A stretch of DNA of 8,337 bases from Acidimicrobiales bacterium (GCA_013002375.1 JABDJW010000297.1:1-8337); one strand, 5' to 3'; positions 1 to 6,690 are shown, counted from the stretch's first letter. Numbers and translations are program-made. The notes: generated by a model from the letters alone, not told the origin.

Positions 1-71
1 CCTGCCGTCTGTCGGGTAGATGTCGGAGGCTTCGTCGAATACGAACGCATGCAAGAAGGACGGGACGGCAG
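1..71. other. Left-edge region without an assignable gene
   Basis: No complete gene lies here. The AAGGA at 56-60 may serve ATG 72. The minus strand from TTG 54 to the window edge reads LHAFVFDEASDIYPTDGR without a stop and could be the start of a divergent gene, while the plus strand in the first frame is also open. I cannot choose between them from 71 bases. Confidence 0.3.
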
Positions 72-914
72 ATGCTGCGACAGGGCGACAAGGCGACAAT
101 CAAAACGCGGGACGGCAAAACGCGGGACGGCAAACCACACTCCGACAGCTCGAGGATCGACCTCCGCGATGGTGAGGGCCCCGCGCCCGGCGATGCGGTG
201 GCCACCGCGCGCGGCGTATCGAAGATCTACGGCGAGGGTGAGACCGAAGTCCGCGCCCTCGACGACATCGACGTCGACTTCCAGGCCGGCAAGCTCACCG
301 CAATCATGGGCCCGTCGGGTTCGGGCAAGTCGACGCTGCTCCACTGCATGGCCGGGCTCGATTCGGTGACCACCGGCGAGGTCCGGATCGGAGGCGAGCT
401 GATCTCCGAGCTCACCGACAAGCGACTGACCCTCCTGCGGCGCCAGCGGATGGGGTTCATCTTCCAGGCCTTCAACCTCGTGCCGACCCTCAGCGCCGAG
501 GAGAACATCCTGTTGCCGTTGCTGCTCGGCGGGCGCAAGCCCGACGAGCAGTGGGAAGCCCAGGTGATCGAGAGCCTGGGCCTCGGTGACCGGCTCCACC
601 ACCTACCGGACGAGCTGTCGGGCGGTCAGCAACAGCGAGTCGCGGTGGCTCGGGCGCTCGTGACCAAGCCGGAGATCATCTTCGCCGACGAGCCCACCGG
701 CAATCTCGATTCGACCGCGGGCCAGGAGGTGCTCGGCTTCTTGCGCCGAGCGGTGGACGAGTGGCAGCAGACCGTGGTGATGGTCACCCACGATCCCGGG
801 GCCGCGTCCTACGCCGACCTGGTGATCTTCCTGCGAGACGGCAAGGTGACCGGTCACCTGCTCGATCCCACCGCCGAAGCGGTGTTCGACCGCATCAAGG
901 CGCTGGAGGTCTGA
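72..914 (+). CDS. ABC transporter ATP-binding protein, MacB/LolD type
   Basis: This is the cytoplasmic ATPase of an ABC exporter that pairs with the FtsX-like permease directly downstream. All nucleotide-binding motifs are visible in the 280-residue product: Walker A GPSGSGKST (80-88), Q-loop FQAFN (131-135), signature LSGGQQQR (182-189), Walker B EIIFADEP (201-208), D-loop NLDS (211-214) and switch histidine H240 in MVTHDP. The ERALD-like lead-in and the LSAEENILLP stretch are typical of the MacB/LolD/FtsE group. The conserved domain starts only near residue 43. The first 40 residues are hydrophilic and hold a repeated KTRDG. ATG 72 has AAGGA at 56-60 upstream; the only other usual in-frame start is GTG 198, which would give about 238 residues, the normal family size, but it lacks a well-placed ribosome site. 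The stop is 3 bases from the next ATG. Substrate unknown. Function class is certain; the start is not. Confidence 0.93.
   Translation: MLRQGDKATIKTRDGKTRDGKPHSDSSRIDLRDGEGPAPGDAVATARGVSKIYGEGETEVRALDDIDVDFQAGKLTAIMGPSGSGKSTLLHCMAGLDSVTTGEVRIGGELISELTDKRLTLLRRQRMGFIFQAFNLVPTLSAEENILLPLLLGGRKPDEQWEAQVIESLGLGDRLHHLPDELSGGQQQRVAVARALVTKPEIIFADEPTGNLDSTAGQEVLGFLRRAVDEWQQTVVMVTHDPGAASYADLVIFLRDGKVTGHLLDPTAEAVFDRIKALEV
101..134 (+). repeat. 15-bp tandem repeat in the 5' end of the ATPase gene
   Basis: CAAAACGCGGGACGG occurs twice without mismatch (101-115 and 116-130), followed by a partial CAAA (131-134). In the ATPase frame it encodes KTRDG twice plus K. The core GGGACGGCA is also present once more upstream at 62-70, just before ATG 72. 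The repeat lies outside the conserved ATPase domain, so it is either a variable N-terminal tail or untranslated leader if GTG 198 is the true start. Confidence 0.8.
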
Positions 915-917
915 GCG

Positions 918-3473
918 ATGCGGGCCATGACGCTGCTCACCTTTCGCAACATCGCGAGCCGCCGGCTTCGATTTGCCCTGACGACGTTCGCGGTTCTGCT
1001 CGGGGTGAGCTTCGTCGTCGCTTCCTTCGTGCTCACCGACGGTCTGCGCTCGACCTTCAACGAGATCATCGACGAGGGCTTCGCCGGCACCGACGTGCAG
1101 GTGCAGGCGGTCAGCGACTTCGACGAAGTCATGTTCGTCGATCGACCGATCGACGAATCGCTGGTCGATGTCGTCGCGGCCGTCGACGGTGTGGCCGTTG
1201 CCGACGCGTACACCGACAGTGCCAAGATCGTGCCCGTTCTGCCCGACGGCGAGCCGATCGAAGCCCCGGGGGGTGCCGTCGTCGCGTACAACTGGGCCGG
1301 ATCCTCGATCAGCCGGATGAACCTGGTCGAAGGGCGGGTACCGACCGGCCCCGGCGAGTTCGTCATCGATTTCGACACCGCCGACAACGAGAACATGGTG
1401 GTCGGCGAGACCTACGACATCATCGGCATCGACGGTCCCGAACCGTTCGAGCTGGTCGGCACCAACCAGTTCGGCGAGCAGAGTTCGCTGCCCGGTTTCG
1501 TCCTGGTGGGTTTCTCACTCGAAGAACTCCAGCGTCTCGACGGCAGTGAAGGCGAGATCCGCACGATCGAGATCGCGGCCGAGCCGGGCGTGACCACCGA
1601 AGAACTGATCGCCCGGATCGAGGCCGTCGTGCCCGAGGGCATCGAGGCGGTCTCCCGGGAATCGCTGGTCTCCGAAGCCCAGGACGACCTCGGTGGATTC
1701 ATCGATGTCTTCGGCAACGTCCTCTTGGCCTTCGCACTGGTCGCGGTTTTCGTCAGCGCCTTCATCATCTCGAACACCTTCAACATCTTGCTGGGGCAGC
1801 GAGTGCGGCAGCTGTCCCTGCTGCGGGCGATCGGCGCCAGTTCCCGCCAGGTGCGGTTCAGCGCGATCCTCGAGGCGCTCACCATCGGAGCGGTCGCCTC
1901 GATCGCCGGTCTCGGCGGCGGCATCTTGCTGGCGTTCGGACTACGGGCGCTCATCAACACGCTGGGCTTCAGCATGCCGGGCATTCAGCTGATCATCTCG
2001 GCCCGCACGATCATCGTCGCCCTCCTGGTCGGCCTCGGAGTGACACTGATCGCCTCGCTTTCGCCGGCCCGACGGGCGGCCGAAGTGCCGCCGATGGCCG
2101 GTATGCGAATGGGGTACAAGTTCGGATCCGGTGAAGGAACCCGGCGCACGATCATCGCCATCGTCTTGGCGGTGCTCGGCGCGGCGGGCATGGCCTACAG
2201 CGTGTTCGGCGACCCGGGCAGCACGATGCTCACCTTGGCGACCCTCGGAGTCGGCTCGGTCCTGATGTTCGTGGCCACGTCGATGTTCACGCCCCTGTTC
2301 TCCACGCCGTCGGCGTCGGCGCTCGGCATACCACTCGAGCACCTGCCCGGCGACAAGATCACCGGCCACATGGCCCGCCAGAATGCAGCCCGCAACAACA
2401 AGCGGACCGCTTCGACCGCCGCCGGCCTCATGATCGGCCTGGCCCTCATCGCAATGGCCAGCGTGGTCGCCACCTCGCTCAAGGAGTCATTCCGCGACGA
2501 GCTGGGCTCGACCCTGACCTCCGATTTCCTGGTCACGGCAGCCAACCAGGGGTCGTTCAGCAACCGCCTGGTCGACCAGATCGACGCGCTCCCCGAGTTC
2601 GGCGATGTGACGGCCGTGCGATACGGCAACGCCAAGGTCGCCGACTCGGAGCATCAATTCGCGGCGACCGACCTCACCCTCCTCACCGTCCTGCTCGATG
2701 TGGATGTCGTCAGCGGCGACGCCGCGGCGAGCGCCGATGCGGAGCACATCTTGATCCACTCCGATGTCGCCGAGGACGAGGCCGTGGCGGTCGGCGACCC
2801 TCTGACCGTCGAGTTCGCGGCCACCGGCCCGCAGACCTTCACCGTCGGGGCGATCTATGACAATGAGTTCCTGATCGGCGACTACATCCTCGACCTGTCC
2901 GGCTGGGATGCGAACTTCGGTGCCCGCGACGACAACGTGATCTCGGCCAAGGTGGCACCCGGATTCACCATCGACCAGGCCGATGCCGCGCTGGCGTCGA
3001 TCGAAGGGGCGTTCCCGCAACTCGAATTCGAGACCCGTCCCGAGTTCCAGGATCGCGTGGAGGGCGAGCTGAACTCGCTGTTGGTCGTCATCAACGTGTT
3101 CCTCGGGCTGGCCATCGTTATCGCGCTGCTCGGTATCGCCAACACCATGGCGCTTTCGGTGCTCGAACGCACCCGGGAGATCGGCCTGATGCGGGCCATC
3201 GGCATGACCCGCCCGCAGACCCGCCGCCTGATCCGAATGGAAGCCGGTGTGGTGTCGCTCTTCGGGGCGCTGCTCGGCGTGCTGGTCGGATTGGCCTTCG
3301 GCTGGTTTGCCGTCCTGGCCATCCCCGATTCCTTCATCAGCCAGATGGTGGTGCCCTGGTCGACGTTGGTGATCTACATCGTGATCGCGACGGTGGCCGG
3401 CCTGTTCGCAGCCTCGTTCCCGGCCCGGCGAGCCGCCAAGCTCAACATCCTGGACGCGATCTCCCACATGTAG
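918..3473 (+). CDS. ABC transporter permease with two FtsX-like halves
   Basis: This is the membrane subunit of the exporter, 851 residues, a usual size for fused two-domain actinobacterial FtsX/MacB-type permeases. I see about ten membrane segments: near 19-39, 265-285, 316-341, 358-381, 409-428, 436-456, 499-520, 718-745, 777-801 and 813-833. Two large extracytoplasmic regions (about 40-260 and 521-717) are acidic and soluble-looking, as in MacB-type periplasmic core domains. Each half carries the FtsX cytoplasmic motif: RQLSLLRAIGASSRQVR (297-313) and REIGLMRAIGMTRPQTRR (753-770). Each transmembrane bundle ends in PARRAA (383-388, 835-840). GGAGG at 905-909, inside the end of the ATPase gene, sits 8 bases before ATG 918; a second in-frame ATG lies at 927. 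Translation is probably coupled to the ATPase. Such pairs export lipids, lipoproteins or peptides, or transmit force to cell-wall enzymes; the sequence does not tell which. Confidence 0.92.
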   Translation: MRAMTLLTFRNIASRRLRFALTTFAVLLGVSFVVASFVLTDGLRSTFNEIIDEGFAGTDVQVQAVSDFDEVMFVDRPIDESLVDVVAAVDGVAVADAYTDSAKIVPVLPDGEPIEAPGGAVVAYNWAGSSISRMNLVEGRVPTGPGEFVIDFDTADNENMVVGETYDIIGIDGPEPFELVGTNQFGEQSSLPGFVLVGFSLEELQRLDGSEGEIRTIEIAAEPGVTTEELIARIEAVVPEGIEAVSRESLVSEAQDDLGGFIDVFGNVLLAFALVAVFVSAFIISNTFNILLGQRVRQLSLLRAIGASSRQVRFSAILEALTIGAVASIAGLGGGILLAFGLRALINTLGFSMPGIQLIISARTIIVALLVGLGVTLIASLSPARRAAEVPPMAGMRMGYKFGSGEGTRRTIIAIVLAVLGAAGMAYSVFGDPGSTMLTLATLGVGSVLMFVATSMFTPLFSTPSASALGIPLEHLPGDKITGHMARQNAARNNKRTASTAAGLMIGLALIAMASVVATSLKESFRDELGSTLTSDFLVTAANQGSFSNRLVDQIDALPEFGDVTAVRYGNAKVADSEHQFAATDLTLLTVLLDVDVVSGDAAASADAEHILIHSDVAEDEAVAVGDPLTVEFAATGPQTFTVGAIYDNEFLIGDYILDLSGWDANFGARDDNVISAKVAPGFTIDQADAALASIEGAFPQLEFETRPEFQDRVEGELNSLLVVINVFLGLAIVIALLGIANTMALSVLERTREIGLMRAIGMTRPQTRRLIRMEAGVVSLFGALLGVLVGLAFGWFAVLAIPDSFISQMVVPWSTLVIYIVIATVAGLFAASFPARRAAKLNILDAISHM
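1134..1157. repeat. 24-bp near-perfect palindrome inside the permease gene
   Basis: TTCGTCGATCG (1134-1144), a 2-base centre AC, then CGATCGACGAA (1147-1157) form an 11-bp perfect inverted repeat. The centre also reads as a direct repeat, CGATCGAC twice (1139-1146 and 1147-1154). It falls in codons for FVDRPIDE in the first extracytoplasmic region of the permease. No function can be assigned from the sequence. Confidence 0.75.
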
Positions 3474-3509
3474 CCGGCCCATGAGCCCGCGACCGGGTCG
3501 ATCCGGCTA
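3471..3509. terminator. Inverted repeat joining two convergent stop codons, possible bidirectional terminator
   Basis: TAGCCGG (3471-3477) and CCGGCTA (3503-3509) are a perfect 7-bp inverted repeat. The first arm begins with the UAG stop of the permease and the second arm is complementary to the UAG stop of yebC. The 25-base interior holds a further small stem, CCCG/CGGG (3486-3489 and 3494-3497). Only 33 bases separate the two convergent genes. No T-tract follows on either strand, so an ordinary intrinsic terminator is not proven; the position makes a terminator or transcript 3'-end structure reasonable. Confidence 0.35.
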
Positions 3510-4256
3510 GTCAGCGAGCGACTGCATCACCGAATCGGGGATGTCGAAGTTGCCGTGGACGTCCTGCACATCGTCGTTGTCGTCGAGCAGATCCATCAGA
3601 TTCAACACGCTCTTGGCCGCGCCCGGTTCGTCGAGGGCCACGGTTTGGGTCGGCAACATGGTGAGATCGGCTGAATCGAAGGCGATGCCCTCGGCTTCGA
3701 GGGCGTCGCGCAGCCCGTTGAGATCGGTCGGTTCGCACGTGAGGCGCCAGGTGTCACCTTCGTCGGTGAGATCCTCGGCGCCATGCTCGAGGGCCAGCAT
3801 CATGAGCTCGTCCTCGTCGATGCTGCGGGGCAGGTTGATGACCCCTTTGCGTTCGAACTGCCAGGCAACCGCACCGGGTTCGGCCAGCGAGCCGCCGTTC
3901 TTGGACAGGATCGATCGGATGTCGCTGCCGGTGCGGTTGCGGTTGTCGGTGAGGGCTTCGACGTACAGCGCGACGCCGTGGGGGCCGTAGCCCTCGTAGG
4001 TGATGGGCTCGTAGTTGACGCCCTCGAGCTCGCCGGTACCACGTTTGACGGCCCGCTCGATCGTGTCGAGCGGCACCGAGTTGTCGCGCGCCTTCTGGTA
4101 CATCGTGCGCAGCGTGGGGTTGGCGTCGACGTCGCCGCCGCCTTGACGGGCCGCGACCTCGACCTGCTTGATCAGCTTGGCGAACAGCTTGCCCCGCTTG
4201 GCGTCGGCCGCGCCCTTCTTGTGTTTGATGGTTGCCCATTTGGAATGACCTGACAC
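3507..4256 (-). CDS. yebC: YebC/PmpR/TACO1-family protein
   Basis: The 249-residue product has the full family length and the hallmark N-terminus SGHSKWATIKHKKGAADAKR after the initiator, the motif YEGYGPHGVA (87-96) and EALTDNRNRT (100-109), and the acidic C-terminal third. The family was long annotated as a DNA-binding transcription regulator (PmpR) and is now also tied to translation, helping ribosomes through difficult proline-rich stretches; the sequence cannot decide between these roles. I chose GTG at 4256 because the family motif starts with the next codon; the frame stays open to 4412 but the extra residues are not family-like. AGGA lies 8 bases upstream and overlaps TAGGAT, which could instead be a -10 box. 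It lies 106 bases after pdxT, as in many actinomycetes, but no ruvC follows; instead it converges on the permease gene. Confidence 0.95.
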   Translation of the reverse strand: MSGHSKWATIKHKKGAADAKRGKLFAKLIKQVEVAARQGGGDVDANPTLRTMYQKARDNSVPLDTIERAVKRGTGELEGVNYEPITYEGYGPHGVALYVEALTDNRNRTGSDIRSILSKNGGSLAEPGAVAWQFERKGVINLPRSIDEDELMMLALEHGAEDLTDEGDTWRLTCEPTDLNGLRDALEAEGIAFDSADLTMLPTQTVALDEPGAAKSVLNLMDLLDDNDDVQDVHGNFDIPDSVMQSLAD

Positions 4257-4263
4257 GGCGCTG

Positions 4264-4269
4264 ATCCTA
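4264..4269 (-). promoter_or_regulatory. Possible -10 box for yebC
   Basis: TAGGAT on the minus strand ends 7 bases before the GTG start. It fits the actinobacterial TANNNT -10 consensus at the spacing expected for a leaderless mRNA. TGCGAA, 17 bases further upstream, is a poor -35. The same bases contain AGGA, which could be a ribosome-binding site, so the two readings compete. Confidence 0.35.
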
Positions 4270-4294
4270 CCGACTTCGTTGCCTACTTCGCAGA

Positions 4295-4366
4295 CGGGCC
4301 GGCACCGATGTGGCCGTACCGATCGACGAGATCCGCAAGGACCTCGACATCCCGGATCCCGACTAG
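4295..4366 (+). pseudogene. Possible 3' remnant of a lost plus-strand gene
   Basis: The plus strand of the pdxT-yebC gap reads RRAGTDVAVPIDEIRKDLDI followed by PDPD and a TAG stop at 4364-4366. Third codon positions are mostly G or C and second positions are A/T-rich, as in real coding sequence of this genome. An in-frame TGA at 4262 and the yebC 5' end cut it off upstream, so no whole gene can be present. Its TAG and the pdxT stop share the palindrome CTAG, as in closely packed convergent genes. I do not recognise the protein. Chance is a real alternative for so short a piece. Confidence 0.3.
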
Positions 4367-4953
4367 GCCCCGGCGACGACCTGCTCGAGGAACAACCGGT
4401 GAATGCGATCATCGCCGCTCAGCTCGGGGTGGAATGCCGCCACCAGCACCGAGCCGGACCGACACAACACCGGCAACCCCTCGTGCGACGCCAGGACCTC
4501 GACGTCAGTGCCCAGCCGGGTGATCTGAGGGGCCCGAATGAACACTGCCGGAAAGACCCCGTTGAGCCCGTCGACGGTGAGATCGGCCTCGAAGCTCTCG
4601 ATCTGACGGCCGTAGGCGTTACGGCTCACGTCGATGTCGATGGCCGCGAACGAACGTTGATCGGCCCGGCCGCCCTCGATCCCGTCGGCCAGCAAGATCA
4701 TGCCGGCGCAGGTGCCGAGCACGGCCAGGCCATGGTCCAAGCGTTCGGCCAATGGATCGAACAGACCGGACGATTCGAGCAGCATCGACATCGTGGTCGA
4801 TTCCCCGCCCGGCATGATGAGCGCGTCGACGGTGGCGAGCTGGTCGGGGGTGCGGACCTCGGTGACGTCGACGCCGAGCCCACTCAGGGCTCGAGCGTGG
4901 GACTCGAACGCGCCCTGGAGCGCCAGGACCCCAACGGTGGGAGTGGCTACCAA
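4363..4953 (-). CDS. pdxT: Pyridoxal 5'-phosphate synthase glutaminase subunit PdxT
   Basis: PdxT is a class I glutamine amidotransferase that splits glutamine and passes ammonia through a tunnel to PdxS for vitamin B6 synthesis. The 196-residue product has the normal length. Visible motifs are VGVLALQGAFESH (7-19), LIMPGGESTTM (45-55), nucleophile C82 in GTCAGM (80-85), RNAYGRQ (111-117), FIRAP (138-142) and the catalytic H175 and E177 in FHPE. The start must be TTG at 4953: the family N-terminus begins a few codons on, and there is no ATG or GTG in frame nearby. This start overlaps the pdxS stop by 7 bases, so the two are probably translated in a coupled way, matching the 1:1 complex of the two proteins. 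No strong ribosome-binding site precedes it. Confidence 0.95.
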   Translation of the reverse strand: MVATPTVGVLALQGAFESHARALSGLGVDVTEVRTPDQLATVDALIMPGGESTTMSMLLESSGLFDPLAERLDHGLAVLGTCAGMILLADGIEGGRADQRSFAAIDIDVSRNAYGRQIESFEADLTVDGLNGVFPAVFIRAPQITRLGTDVEVLASHEGLPVLCRSGSVLVAAFHPELSGDDRIHRLFLEQVVAGA

Positions 4954-5843
4954 CCCCGGTCGGCCAACTTGACGTCGAGTTCGTCCATGCCGATACCGGT
5001 CATCGGTGCGCCGAGGCCGCGGCTGACCTTGGCCAGGATGGCGGCGTCCTCGTAGTTGGTGGTGGCCTCGACGATGGCCTTCGCCCGCGGGGCGGGGTCG
5101 GCGCTCTTGAAGATGCCCGAGCCGACGAACACCGCTTGCGCGCCGAGCTGCATCGCCATTGCGGCATCGGCGGGGGTCGCCAGGCCACCGGCGCAGAACA
5201 GCGGCACCGGAAGCTCGCCGGTCTCCGCGATCTCCTGCACCAGGGGCACCGGTGCCTGGAGCCGCTTGGCCCAATCGAACAGCTCGGCCGAGTCGGCCTG
5301 ACCGATCTTGCGGATGTCGCCCAGGATCGACCGCAGGTGACGGACTGCTTCGATGACGTTGCCGGTGCCGGCTTCACCCTTGGAGCGGATCATGCAGGCC
5401 CCTTCGCTGATGCGGCGCAGAGCCTCGCCCAGGTTGGTGGCACCGCACACGAACGGCACGGTGAACGCCCACTTGTCGATGTGATGGGCCTCGTCGGCCG
5501 GCGTCAAGACTTCGGATTCGTCCACATAGTCGACGCCGAGCGATTGCAGGATCTGGGCCTCGACGAAATGTCCGATCCGAGCCTTGGCCATCACCGGAAT
5601 GGTGACGGCGGCCTGAATGCCCTCGATCATCTCCGGATCGCTCATACGGGCTACGCCACCGTCAACGCGGATGTCGGCGGGTACTCGCTCCAGCGCCATG
5701 ACAGCGACGGCGCCGGCATCTTCGGCGACCTTGGCCTGCTCGGCGTTGACGACATCCATGATGACGCCGCCCTTGAGCATTTCGGCCAGGCCACGCTTGA
5801 CCAGCTGTGAACCGGTGTGGCGAGAGGAGGACTGTTCGGTCAT
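4947..5843 (-). CDS. pdxS: Pyridoxal 5'-phosphate synthase lyase subunit PdxS
   Basis: PdxS is a (beta/alpha)8-barrel that condenses ribose 5-phosphate, glyceraldehyde 3-phosphate and ammonia into pyridoxal 5'-phosphate. The 298-residue product is highly conserved: KRGLAEMLKGGVIMDVVNAE (16-35), ALERVPADIR (50-59), VMAKARIGHF (84-93), DESEVLTPAD (108-117) and RSKGEAGTGN (153-162). By the spacing of the family, D30, K87 and K155 correspond to the catalytic aspartate and the two lysines that carry the substrate and intermediate. ATG 5843 gives the expected short polar N-terminus. A GAGG lies only 2 bases before the ATG, too close for good binding, while TAGATT ends 6 bases before it, which suggests its own promoter and perhaps a leaderless transcript. 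pdxT overlaps its 3' end. No MocR-type regulator or riboswitch is visible. Confidence 0.97.
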   Translation of the reverse strand: MTEQSSSRHTGSQLVKRGLAEMLKGGVIMDVVNAEQAKVAEDAGAVAVMALERVPADIRVDGGVARMSDPEMIEGIQAAVTIPVMAKARIGHFVEAQILQSLGVDYVDESEVLTPADEAHHIDKWAFTVPFVCGATNLGEALRRISEGACMIRSKGEAGTGNVIEAVRHLRSILGDIRKIGQADSAELFDWAKRLQAPVPLVQEIAETGELPVPLFCAGGLATPADAAMAMQLGAQAVFVGSGIFKSADPAPRAKAIVEATTNYEDAAILAKVSRGLGAPMTGIGMDELDVKLADRGW

Positions 5844-5849
5844 GGCCTC

Positions 5850-5855
5850 AATCTA
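5850..5855 (-). promoter_or_regulatory. Possible -10 box for pdxS
   Basis: TAGATT on the minus strand ends 6 bases before the pdxS ATG, matching TANNNT at leaderless spacing. TTGGCT sits 19 bases further upstream and could act as a weak -35. It lies in the 69-base gap after the M48-like gene, the natural place for a pdxST promoter. Confidence 0.4.
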
Positions 5856-5912
5856 TCGGCGCCGTTCCGGAGCGAGCCAACTATTTGCGGGGCCCGCCGC
5901 GCTGCCCGGTTG

Positions 5913-6653
5913 CTAGAGCTCGCGGAGGAACGTGATGCGGTCGGTCAGTGCGGGGTGCGTGGCCGTCGCGGTGCTGGCGCCCACTGCGCCGGGATCGGCG
6001 AGCCACAAATGGGCCGAATCGCTGTTCACCCCTTTGACCTCGGTGCTGCCCTCGGCCAGCGTCTCCAAGGCCTTGGTGAGCCCGGGCGGATAGCGGATGA
6101 GGAGCGCACCGCTGCGGTCGGCGTCGAAGGAGTTGGCCGAGCCCAACAGATAGTTGCGAAGCATGCGGGCCAGCCCGACGCTCGGCGCCAACCGGACCAG
6201 CTTGGCGCCCAGGGTTGCTTCGGCGACCGGTACGTCGCGTATCACCGCGAGCTGGCGCGCCAGGATGGCTTCGAGTTCGATGCGATTGGTGCACTCGAGC
6301 AAGCCGGTGGTCAACACCAGCGTCGGGGCGCCCGTCTGGGTGGCGAGCAGTGCGCTGTTGCGGCCCGGCGACGAAACGACGGCGACCTCGGGCTCGGTGA
6401 AACCGTGGGTTACCACCAGGCCCGATACCAGATTCTCGACGATCGGCTCTCCCGTCAGCGGCGTGGCGCCCCATGCCTGGAGGAGCGACTTGTCCGGCGA
6501 CCGCAGCAACCACCAGGCCAGTGCCAATCCGGCGACCAGGCCGAGCAGTACGGCGAGCAACCAGGGAACGCCGGCCAGTCCGAGCACGACCAGGACCACC
6601 AACGCGAGGGCCAACGCGGGAACGGCGACAACGATGTACGGACGACTGCTCAT
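5913..6653 (-). CDS. Membrane-anchored M48/HtpX-like protein lacking the zinc site
   Basis: The 246-residue product starts with two hydrophobic segments (about 7-28 and 30-50) and then shows the skeleton of an M48 (HtpX/Ste24) protease domain: VVSSPGRNSALLATQ (92-106, the position of the usual 'NAFA' strand), TLVLTTGLLE (111-120), LEAILARQLAV (127-137), FDADRSGALL (176-185) and the C-terminal THPALTDRITFLREL (232-246). The key residues are absent. The HExxH motif is replaced by R133-Q-L-A-V137, and the downstream glutamate ligand expected just before the ADR motif is S175. It should therefore not be a metallopeptidase. The reading frame is intact with normal-looking codons, so it looks like a maintained pseudoenzyme rather than a decayed gene. 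It lies 49 bases after lemA; LemA and M48 proteins often neighbour each other. There is no clear ribosome-binding site; TACCGT, 9 bases before ATG 6653, might be a -10. Confidence 0.78.
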   Translation of the reverse strand: MSSRPYIVVAVPALALALVVLVVLGLAGVPWLLAVLLGLVAGLALAWWLLRSPDKSLLQAWGATPLTGEPIVENLVSGLVVTHGFTEPEVAVVSSPGRNSALLATQTGAPTLVLTTGLLECTNRIELEAILARQLAVIRDVPVAEATLGAKLVRLAPSVGLARMLRNYLLGSANSFDADRSGALLIRYPPGLTKALETLAEGSTEVKGVNSDSAHLWLADPGAVGASTATATHPALTDRITFLREL

Positions 6654-6662
6654 GACTACCGC

Positions 6663-6690
6663 ACGGTACCGGCCGATCGGGCCGGACCGT
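6663..6690 (-). repeat. Strong hairpin in the lemA to M48-like gap
   Basis: On the minus strand ACGGTCCGGCC (6690-6680) can pair with GGCCGGTACCGT (6674-6663) around the 5-base loop CGATC. This makes an 11-bp, mostly G-C stem with one bulged base. It starts 12 bases after the lemA stop and ends 9 bases before the next ATG. No T-tract follows. It could be a transcript-processing or partial termination element that lowers expression of the distal gene, or an operator-like inverted repeat. Confidence 0.55.

Noticed and set aside
761..1549. Plus-strand open frame overlapping the ATPase and permease genes
   Set aside because: Arginine-rich out-of-frame reading of two well-supported genes.
2487..3482. 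Long open frame on the minus strand, 331 codons
   Set aside because: It lies antisense to the permease, its product is rich in H, D, R, G and Q with no fold-like pattern, and it is a by-product of high-GC codon bias.
4257..4412. Longer yebC start at 4412
   Set aside because: The added 52 residues are Arg/Ser/Cys/Pro-rich, overlap pdxT and do not belong to the family; the conserved N-terminus begins right at GTG 4256.
4279..5055. Plus-strand open frame of 258 codons
   Set aside because: It is antisense to pdxT and the end of pdxS. Only the separate short frame ending at 4366 looked coding-like.
4954..5274. Longer pdxT start at 5274
   Set aside because: The extension is an out-of-frame reading of pdxS; the PdxT family N-terminus starts at TTG 4953.
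5844..5912. Riboswitch or regulator site upstream of pdxS
   Set aside because: The 69-base gap has no long conserved-looking fold; GCGGG/CCCGC here leaves only a one-base loop.
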